Of a stretch of DNA of 64,000 nucleotides, positions 56,450 to 64,000 are shown one piece after another. Position 1 is the first letter of the stretch. Each line of letters begins with the position of its first letter. Below the pieces are notes generated by a model. That model searched no databases. It was not told where the DNA came from and was given only the letters and a program-made list of their open reading frames with translations. Both the position numbers and the translations under genes were made by a program. The stretch is from Heliocidaris erythrogramma (taxonomy: Eukaryota > Echinodermata > Echinoidea > Camarodonta > Echinometridae): positions 56,867,829 through 56,931,828 of the forward strand of contig CM046863.1 in the NCBI GenBank assembly GCA_025617745.1, given 5' to 3'.

Positions 56450-56790
56450 TTGTGTTACGAAATCAATGATTTCGTAACGAAATCAACTTCACAAACTGAT
56501 TTTGTTACGAAATCAACTTCACAAAGTGATTTCGTTACGAAATCAACTTCACAAAGTGATTTCGTTACGAAATCAACTTCACAAAGTGATTTCGTTACGA
56601 AATCAACTTCACAAAGTGATTTCGTTACGAAATCAACTTCACAAAGTGATTTCGTTACGAAATCAACTTCACAAAGTGATTTCGTTACGAAATCAACTTC
56701 ACTAAGTGATTTCGTTACGAAATCAACTACTGCAGGTGATTTCGTTACGAAATCAACTACTGCACTTGATTTCGTATCCGAAATAAAGAA
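56450..56790. repeat. 30-bp palindromic minisatellite
   Basis: About 11 units, each the near-perfect palindrome GATTTCGTTACGAAATC plus the spacer AACTTCACAAAGT. The central units (56520-56700) are identical. Because the palindrome is in register with the code, both strands read DFVTKS: DFVTKSTSQS on plus, VDFVTKSLCE on minus, each with an ATG or alternative start and open for about 120 codons. Translation is unproven. Spacers are near-identical repeats, so it is not a CRISPR. Confidence 0.9.
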
Positions 56791-57039
56791 ACGATACTTA
56801 GCTGCCGATAATTTACCTTGACATACCACCGATATGGAGGCCTAGGTTTGGCCACCAGCCGCGCCGGCGTGGCATGCATATACACGTACGTACACTGGAT
56901 GTGTTCGGATGAATAGTTTGAGGAGGTATAGTCGTTGTTTTAAATAAAGATTACATTATTGTGTATGTTTCATGAACTTACAGCTAGATCTACATAGGCC
57001 CTACTTATTAATAATCTTTGATCTAAATGATAGATGCAG

Positions 57040-57185
57040 GCCGGGGCCTGGGACCCGGGGGTGCACCCCCTGGACAAAATCAGGAGGTGTACCGAAGCGT
57101 ACCAAAGGGGGGGGGGGGGGGGGGTGTTTGGCAAAAAGAGGAAGTTCCGGGTGTTTAAACACCCTCCCCCCCCCCCCCCCCGGTA
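57040..57185. repeat. G/C-homopolymer palindromic segment
   Basis: GGGGGTGCACCCCC, then poly-G and poly-C runs flanking GGTGTTTAAACACC-like sequence. Probably the remnant of a TIR element. 56830-57040 to its left shows nothing recognisable. Confidence 0.45.
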
Positions 57186-57332
57186 TGTGTATGATATTAT
57201 ATTATAATATGTATGATATTATAATTAGATCTTAATAGAGTCTACATGTCTTGATCTAGACCCTTTTAGGCCTAAGTACCAGTTAACGTACGTATAGGTT
57301 CTCAGTGTAACGTTCAAATATAGTAACATATA

Positions 57333-57570
57333 CAGTGGCGGATCCAGGAATGAGTAAACGAGGGGGGGGGGGGCACACACCCCCCAAAAAGGCCTTTTCC
57401 CTCCAAAATTCTATGAGAAGCAAAAAAATAAAATAAAAATGTCCTCAGCATTTCAGTGTCTCTCCTTTTCAGTCCAAAATTCTCTGACAAGCCAAAAAAA
57501 AAAATTTAAAAAAAGGTTCTCAGTATTTTTGTGCCTCCTGTGCCCCCCCCCCCCCCTGGATCCGCCACTG
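57333..57570. mobile_element. TIR element with CAGTGGCGGATCCAGG ends
   Basis: Inverted ends CAGTGGCGGATCCAGG / CCTGGATCCGCCACTG, 16 bases perfect, with ATATA on both sides. Interior has poly-G and poly-C next to the ends and two TCCAAAATTCT-plus-GAGAAGC/GACAAGC repeats. Same family as 2482-2816. Confidence 0.7.
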
Positions 57571-58084
57571 ATATAGCTAGTGAAGCAATTTTATGCTCAT
57601 TTACTGGTAAATTGTTACTGTTGCCCTAACTAAAGCACATCGCAAAAACTATGTCTCTCTTAATATATTTTGCCTCTAAATTGATTTATTTAAGAAACTT
57701 GGGCCTATTCATTGCTAAATTTCTTTTACATCTCATTCCAAGTCCTAACTCTCTCTCTCTCTCTCTCTCTCTTTGTACTGTATATCATAATTGCAATACT
57801 CATTCTTACTTCTCAATTGATTCATCTGTCATTATCATGCACATTATAATCACAACCTCAATTAAATACAAGAAATAAAATGAAAAGATATATACTGAGA
57901 AAAATAGAATATTTTTATTGCTCACACAAATAAACTGTAAAAGAACAATTTAATGATTTACTACAAAATCCAGTTATACCCATTATTTACAAAAATAATG
58001 AAAAAATGAATTACATACAATAATAAAACTAAAATGTACAATAAATGTTTCCATTTGCATTATTCAATAGTAAAACGATGTTGC
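57571..58084. other. no recognised feature; (TC)n run
   Basis: AT-rich with a (TC)n microsatellite at about 57750-57772. Nothing else seen. Confidence 0.5.
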
Positions 58085-58213
58085 AAAACTGGAATTTTTT
58101 ATCCCTTTGACCCAATGCCCCAAACTGGAAATTTTTATCCGCTTTGACCCAATGCCTAAAACTGGAAATTTTTATCCACTTTGACCAAATGCCCAAAACC
58201 GGAAATATTTATT
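58085..58213. repeat. 37-bp tandem repeat, left part
   Basis: Units of AACTGGAAATTTTTATCC plus CTTTGACCCAATGCCC. Interrupted by the hAT-like element and resuming at 60897. Confidence 0.8.
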
Positions 58214-60888
58214 CAGGGTTGGCGGATTAAAACGTTTTGATTTAAATCACCTCGATATTTTTTTCTAAATCACTGATTTAAATCATCCCCATAGACTTGT
58301 GTATTATATACAATGTTTAAGGTTTTAAAAATGATTTTTCAAATGAAAATAATGGCAAATTTGCACATTCAGGCATTGAAAGGCACAACAATGCTGATTA
58401 ATGCTTTCACAATTCCATTTGTACCCATACAAATCCAACAAAATCCTCCTGTTCAGACAAATCTTAAATGGAAAAGAGAATAAACCCGGATATTTTTGCG
58501 AATGTTTATCACTAATTCACTTCACTTCCAAAAACTTTAGGCTTTGAGAATAATGTTTCTGATGTGATTTTATTTTGTTATCAAACAAGATTTAACTTTA
58601 TATGTGAAATCTTACAAGGAAAACTTACAATGTTTAACCTTTAAGGTGAAAAGACTACTTACAAATTAACTTTAATGATTCATCTAATACAGGTCCATGG
58701 CCAAAACATATTCTCATTTTCGTTCATTCACATCATTTATCACTCACTGATTTAAATCTCTTTCACAGACAATGTTGTACTATGAGAAAATGTTTCCATA
58801 TTATGGCAAAATAGATGTAAGAAAATAAATCATATTTATGGTTGGGTAACAGGGTTGATAGAATTACAAAAATTTGTTCAAGTATGCTGGATGTGGGGGA
58901 GGGGCACTGTTATAATCCATTGGCATCTTTGTTTTCATATTTTCATGTTTTTGGCGGTTTGTCCATGCAGGTGTCCAAGTGTATACTTGCATACATACTG
59001 TGCGTTTGTATACGCCCATATGTTATTTCTTATTACTGCTAGAACTTTAGAGCTGCTGATTGGTTTTTAATACCTGGGTCAAATATGTACCAATAAGCTG
59101 ATTAGGCTTTGAAGTTCAAGTGACAGTGTAAGGGCCTTGTACATGTCTGATTTTACCTTGTTACTGCATTGTCGTTATTGCTGATCACACAAGAGACATT
59201 CAAATTTAGATGCAAGGTTTTAGCCTGTTACAAAGAACTTAAACTGTTATGGGAGTGTGGAGGCATAAATATTGCCTGTGATGCAGTTAAATTGCTCAGT
59301 TGAAATTTGTAACAATACTAATTAACATTTTTGCAAGGAACTCTGAAACTCTTCATAACTTTAACTCTGAAATCTAACCAGTTTATCCTTGCATCACAGT
59401 TCATGCCCACTTGACAACTCTGAAGTCTATTCAGATCATTGCTGCCTAAGAGTACCTACTTGACCGAAGTTCAATTAAAATCCAATCTAGTGGTCCTGAA
59501 GTTAATGTGATAACAAAAATATAACAAACAGTCAGATGTACTCAAGGATGGAACTCTGAATGCACAGCCCAAAAATGTCCCCCGCTCCTTTAGAGTGGAG
59601 GCACAAAGGCAATTCTGAATTTGAAATAGGAAGACAATTTTTGCTTCTTTTCGAGAGAATTTTTAAAAAATTGATTACATAAAAATCATGTGATTCACAT
59701 GTAAAACACAGATTTCATTTTCTTAAAGCACAAATTTTAATTAACCTTGATAAGTAATATGTATGAGGAAATAATGATGTAATAAAAATTCTCTATAGGC
59801 AATTTCATATTTGAAATATATGTACACATTTGGTGCCTCTGGATGAAATTTTTCATAAATTGTTATTGGTTAATAATATGTAATATTTTTTAACTACGCT
59901 AAATTACAAAGTAAACTGTTAAAAACAATGCTAGGGGTAAAATTTATGATTAGATCAAGATTGATGCTATCATTACGCTACGATTTCTTTCTAATTGAAC
60001 ATAATTTCTGATGAAATTAAAAAAAAGAAAAATTTAATCCGATTTAAATCAAAACTAGATGTATCTTCGACCGCGCGCGGTCGGAATTTATGCCCCCGCC
60101 ATCACCAGATTGGAAATGTATGGCATACATGTACACTCTCAAAAGGATTGGTCCAACAAAATTACAAATCTTTTCACTGAAAAAGAACAGGAGACAGAAA
60201 ATTTATTTCATTTCATTTTCAAATAAAAAACTTACCATTGATGACTTACAATCATCAAATACACCAAGGAAATAGATATTTTATAGCAAATAGACCACTG
60301 TCCCCTTGAAATTTCTAAAATAGGTAGGCCTAGACTCCATACATCACGAACCATTTTTATGTACATAATGACCTCTATGACCTTTGAACTTTGACCTAAC
60401 TAATCAGTTCATCGTCCTTCGCATATGCATACATGGGCCAAGTTAGAGGTTGATCTGTCAAACAGTTCTGAAGTTATTGCGAGAACGAACCATTTTTATG
60501 TATATAATTACCTCTGTGACCTTTGACCTCGAGACCCCAAAATCTAATCAGTTCATCGTCCCTCCCATATGAATACATGGGCCAAGTTAGAAGCTGATCC
60601 GCCACATGGTTCCCAAGTTATCACAAGAATGAACCATTTTTATGTATATAATGACCTCTATGACCTTTGACCTTGAGACCCCAAAATCTAATCAGTTCAT
60701 CGTCCCTCCCGTATGCATACATGAACCAAGTTACAAACTGATTTAAAAAAAAAAAAACGGTTTTGAAGTTATCGCGAGAACGAAAACGGAACAGACGTAC
60801 GACCCAAAAACATAATGCTTCCGGCACCACATATGGTGGGCGGAGGCATAAAAATCTGATTTAAATTTTTAAAAAATCGCCAACCCTG
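58214..60888. mobile_element. hAT-like element, 2.7 kb, non-autonomous
   Basis: Ends CAGGGTTGGCG and its complement CGCCAACCCTG. Flanks TATTTATT and TTTTTATT agree at 7 of 8 bases, an 8-bp target duplication as made by hAT transposases. It interrupts a 37-bp tandem repeat array. GATTTAAATC motifs recur near both ends. No transposase frame is readable in 58250-60060, so it is an internally decayed or filler-bearing derivative. Confidence 0.7.
60087..60852. mobile_element. nested MITE with three ~140-bp internal repeats
   Basis: TTTATGCCCCCGCCA at the left is mirrored by GGTGGGCGGAGGCATAAA at the right. A GC palindrome GACCGCGCGCGGTC (60069-60082) abuts the left end. Inside, CGAACCATTTTTATGTA recurs at about 60348, 60485 and 60630, each followed by TGACCTTTGACC-like sequence and AATCAGTTCATCGTCC. 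Confidence 0.65.
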
Positions 60889-60894
60889 TTTTTA

Positions 60895-61260
60895 TTCACT
60901 TTGACCAAATGCCCAAAACTGGAAATTTTTATCCATTTTTATGACCTAATGCCCCAAATCAGAAGTTTTTATCTGCTTTGACCTAATGCCCCAAACAGGA
61001 CATTTTTTATCCACTCTGACAAAATGCCAAATCAAGCTTCATTTATTATTTACAAAAATAAAATTCATAAATACATTTATATACAAATGACTCCACTTGT
61101 GTATGTCTATATAGCAATACCTTGTCACCCAAAACCAGAAATTTTTATCCGCTTTGTACAAATGCCCAAAACCAGAAATTTTTATCCACTGTGATCAAAT
61201 GCCCCAAACCGGAAATTTTTATACCCTGTGACCAATGCCCAAAACCAGACATTTCAAATT
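60895..61260. repeat. 37-bp tandem repeat, right part
   Basis: Continuation of 58085-58213: CCCAAAACCAGAAATTTTTA plus TCCACTTTGACCAAATG variants, with an unrelated 60-base spacer near 61040-61100. Confidence 0.8.
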
Positions 61261-61511
61261 CCAAAACAAGAACAATTGATTCTATGAATTGCCTCCCTAA
61301 AATATAAGGTTGTCCAAATACTGTGGATGAAAATACCTCTTCATGCATCAACCATTCAAAAGAGAAATTAGCAGGAGTTCACTTTCACACAAATACACAC
61401 AGACATGTCTGCATGCATTTTCTTATCTCATACATTACTATGACATGTTAAACAACGACGAGATAATATACCATTACATATAACCTAATTGTCGCTGTAC
61501 TCATAGGGATC

Positions 61512-61851
61512 ATTATAAAACAGGTTCAATGATGTAGCCATGCATCCTCATTGGTCAAATAACACCATGTGACCGTGCAAAAAAAAAAGTGATAACATAC
61601 GGCAAAAATGCTCTAAACCACGGCTGAGCTGCGCATACCTCTGGTGCGTGCAAACTTAAAACGCAATGAAATCGCGTAGTTTGTCATTTTAGTGCAGGGA
61701 TTACATGACTTTTTTAGGCTGTGCGCGCTTCTGTGATGTCATCCAGGAAAGCAAACGGCAGCCTCCATGACTGTGCGACTCTTGGCGTTTCTATGGGGTT
61801 CATAACCATTCTTATAGACTTCATAATCATATTGCCGACCTGTTTTATAAA
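61512..61851. repeat. inverted-repeat segment
   Basis: ATTATAAAACAGGT and ACCTGTTTTATAAA bracket the segment; possible small TIR element beside the hairpin at 61853. 61261-61511 shows nothing recognisable. Confidence 0.4.
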
Positions 61852-61852
61852 A

Positions 61853-62020
61853 CTATTAATACATGGTTGTGAGTTCGTGCATTAGTGCGATCTGGCAACA
61901 CGCAGGTTTTTATCGTGGTGTCAAACACACTCGGCTTGCGCCTTGTGCGTATAGTACACCACGATAAAAACGTTTGTGTTGCCAGATCACACCAACGCAC
62001 TCCCAACCATGTATTAATAG
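61853..62020. mobile_element. hairpin MITE abutting a host exon
   Basis: CTATTAATACATGGTTG at the left and its exact complement at the right. The arms run about 70 bases (GATCTGGCAACAC, GTTTTTATCGTGGTGT mirrored) around a ~30-base loop. TA follows the right end. It lies directly against the exon at 62026-62139. Confidence 0.75.
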
Positions 62021-62025
62021 TATAC

Positions 62026-62139
62026 TGTTGTCCATAAGTGTAGATTGCCGCACCATCATCTGAATTTGCTCCTCAACTTCCTGGCATCCTGTCACTGTCA
62101 AAGATTTTCTCCCCAGTCTAATAGCTGCAACTGTTGCAT
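62026..62139 (-). CDS. host gene exon, downstream of the 62870-63031 exon
   Basis: Minus-strand exon entered through a good acceptor (GTCACTTCCAG at 62140-62150). It starts in the phase left open by the upstream exon, making an Asp codon, then reads ATVAAIRLGRKSLTVTGCQ and EVEEQIQMMVRQSTLMDN. The 3' edge is uncertain: a weak GTATAC donor at 62025 is possible, but the frame also runs on into the hairpin MITE to a stop at 61910. I do not recognise the protein family. Alternating hydrophobic residues suggest a folded globular domain. Confidence 0.55.
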
Positions 62140-62489
62140 CTGGAAGTGACAATCAAAGTCAAGAGAAAAAAAAAGAGAAAAAGACATTGATAAAGACCTG
62201 TTGTTACGACCATTGTTCACTGAAAGATGATTACTTTGTGGACAAGATTTACTCAAAGGAAATTCTTCATAGCAGAGGAGAATTGCGATACAGATATTGG
62301 GGACTCTATGTCCAAGCCTACATTATACACTGGAATTTCTGACATAATACAAATAATGTTAATTGTGCTGGACAACATTACAAATAATCCTTAACTATAG
62401 ATCACCATTTCCTTAACTCACAAATTGTCCACTGACGACTATTTCATGGGACAAGACAATACTTGGGGATACGGTAAATTGCCACTTGG

Positions 62490-62690
62490 TCTAATAGCCA
62501 GATGGTACGTCATTCGGTCTAACAACAATTCGTTCGTCACCAATTCGTCTGAGCAACATTTCGTCTAATACCAATTGGTCTAATAATCACTTCATCTACA
62601 GCCAATTCGTCTGAACACCACTTGGTCTAATAATCACTTTGTCTAATTGGCTAACACCAGTTTGTGTAATAACCAATTTGCTAAAATCAA
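62490..62690. repeat. degenerate ATTCGTCTAATAACC-type minisatellite
   Basis: Short units built on AATTCGTCTAA / ATTGGTCTAATAATCACTT with substitutions. It lies in the intron between the two host exons. Confidence 0.7.
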
Positions 62691-62869
62691 CATATCAATG
62701 GGGAAATAACTCTTCATTAACAACCGGCTTGACTTCAAGCAGAAATTTCAAAGAAAAATAATGGTGAAAAACTGGACAAAAAGAGAAGAAAAGAGCTAAC
62801 TTTATGATCAATCTCAATTCAAATAAATTGAGGTTCATTATAACATAATAAGATATAATGAAAACACAC

Positions 62870-63031
62870 CAGCTATTGGTCCGTACACAAGGATCAGGTC
62901 ACCAGCTGAAGTGAACCTTTTTATTAAGGTCCTGTACACCTCTCCTGATAGAATGGTCTCCAAATGTGGTGGCTTTTCTGCGACCTTGTTTGCTCTCCAC
63001 ACCGTAAGCACCAGATGTTGCACCTTGTCCT
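62870..63031 (-). CDS. host gene exon
   Basis: 162 nt on the minus strand. Acceptor TTTTTTAATCTTCAG ends at 63032; donor is CTG/GTGTGT at 62869. The exon starts with the last two bases of a codon and ends with one base, and the next exon at 62139 supplies the matching two. Translation: DKVQHLVLTVWRANKVAEK, PPHLETILSGEVYRTLIKRF, TSAGDLILVYGPIA. Matching phase over a 0.73-kb intron, good splice signals and ordinary amino-acid composition make this the strongest host-gene evidence here. Upstream exons would be beyond 63980. Family not recognised. Confidence 0.6.
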
Positions 63032-63225
63032 CTGAAGATTAAAAAACAAGTGATTGGAATAACCATGGGTCAAGAACAACTCTCCATTTACAAGTTCATA
63101 ATGAAAAGTAATTTACTTGTGCTGTCTTATGTAAATCCAGCATAGGTTAATAGTTGTTGGGTATAGGAACTATATGTTCCTCATTGAATACATGTGTGTC
63201 ATTGAGAGATCTGATAAGCAAAATA

Positions 63226-63979
63226 CAGTCAACTTCGCCTAAGTTGATCATGACAGGACTGAGTGAACTTGTGCGGAAGTCGAAGAAAATCTGACTTACG
63301 CGTGTGTATATATAACACAGGGACGCCGCGGTGCAGACTGTGGCCGGCGGCCCGGCGGTTTGATCGATTGGGAGTTCCCATCACATAATGTACCATGATT
63401 TATATTGTGCCGACATCGAGAAAATAAGAACATACATGTACTGTACCTTTCATGTATCCAGTATATTACTTCACACTCCTGTTACAAGTTGGACAATAAA
63501 GAATAAAACCAGACACGTCCAGTGATTAATTTCAATGTATTAAACCCTCCCTTACATCCCTTTATATGCACATCGCCGTGAAGGCAATAAAACTGCATAA
63601 AACGGCGTCCGTCCGGCCAGCCGGCCGTGCAAACATGACTAACACATGACATTTTGTTTTCACATGAGAGCGCGAGAGAGGACGCCGAGATCCCGCCAGC
63701 AAGTCGGGAAATTTTTGTAAACAAATTCGGCGTGTGGCAATCTCGACAATGATTGATTTCACATCACCGTCTAGTTCGACTTGTGCGGTGTAAATTTAAT
63801 GTTTTTTATGGTATTGTTTAGAGAATATGATCGATATATGCGAGTATTCCACCTACGAAAATCGATTTGTACAAAGGATTAACACACCTAAGTCTATGAG
63901 GATAAATTGGGACTTTTTATTTTCATTGACTTGAGCGACTATTCGACACATGTGAGGTCGACTTAAGCGAGGTTGACTG
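63226..63979. mobile_element. pogo/Tigger-like TA-flanked element
   Basis: TA at 63224-63225 and 63980-63981. Inverted ends CAGTCAACTTCGCCTAAGT and, from the right, CAGTCAACCTCGCTTAAGTC, resembling pogo/Tigger termini. The interior is GC-richer (63300-63770). Two overlapping minus frames (63482-63724, 63562-63762) lack transposase motifs. It would lie in the intron or 5' flank of the minus-strand host gene. Confidence 0.7.
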
Positions 63980-64000
63980 TATCAAAGTAGCAAGTGGGGG

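Noticed and set aside
56450-56790. CRISPR array
   Set aside because: Both repeat and spacer parts are nearly identical in every unit, there are no cas genes, and the context is an animal genome; it is a minisatellite.
63482-63762. Transposase remnant in the pogo-like element
   Set aside because: The two overlapping minus frames are short and show no DDE or CENP-B-like motif.

Overview
This is animal nuclear DNA, AT-rich and almost entirely made of repeats. Nothing looks bacterial: there are no operons and no CRISPR. Instead there are spliced exon remnants, a tRNA-derived SINE, several LINE families, a Penelope-like fragment, a complete Ty3/gypsy (mag/K02A2.6-type) element, many short terminal-inverted-repeat (TIR) elements, long homopolymer G runs and kilobase-scale (TAC)n microsatellites. 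A marine deuterostome, most likely a sea urchin or other echinoderm, fits best. That is inference from repeat style, not a marker gene.

Layout. 1-3990: a possible terminal exon, two or three small TIR elements and a tRNA-SINE. 3995-33650: a tandemly duplicated, diverged block. Copies U1 (3995-12480), U2 (12490-16984, partial) and U3 (16985-about 31500) share long stretches in the same order. A fourth copy U4 (45195-55470) lies beyond the Ty3 element and a giant foldback. Comparing copies gives empty sites, which fix the boundaries of LINE, SINE and TIR-element insertions. 29700-33650 holds a second, smaller tandem duplication with a Penelope-like 3' end, including GIY-YIG nuclease remnants and two hammerhead-ribozyme-like motifs. 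34198-39582 is an intact Ty3/gypsy element: 162-bp LTRs, a Leu-tRNA primer site, one 1365-codon gag-pol frame, a polypurine tract and a 5-bp target duplication. 40241-45189 is a giant foldback whose arms are tandem ~175-bp monomers; an L2-like LINE, itself hit by a mariner-like element, splits its left arm. 52665-56790 holds three minisatellites, one with higher-order structure and one built of palindromes that reads as the same hexapeptide on both strands. 57000-64000 holds further TIR elements, including a 2.7-kb hAT-like element inserted in a 37-bp tandem repeat, and two minus-strand exons with matching splice phase that are the best evidence of a host gene.

The only long intact coding sequences are the Ty3 polyprotein and a 593-codon reverse transcriptase. 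Most other open frames are microsatellite artefacts. All alignments were done by eye, so divergences and boundaries are approximate unless a terminal repeat or target duplication is stated.
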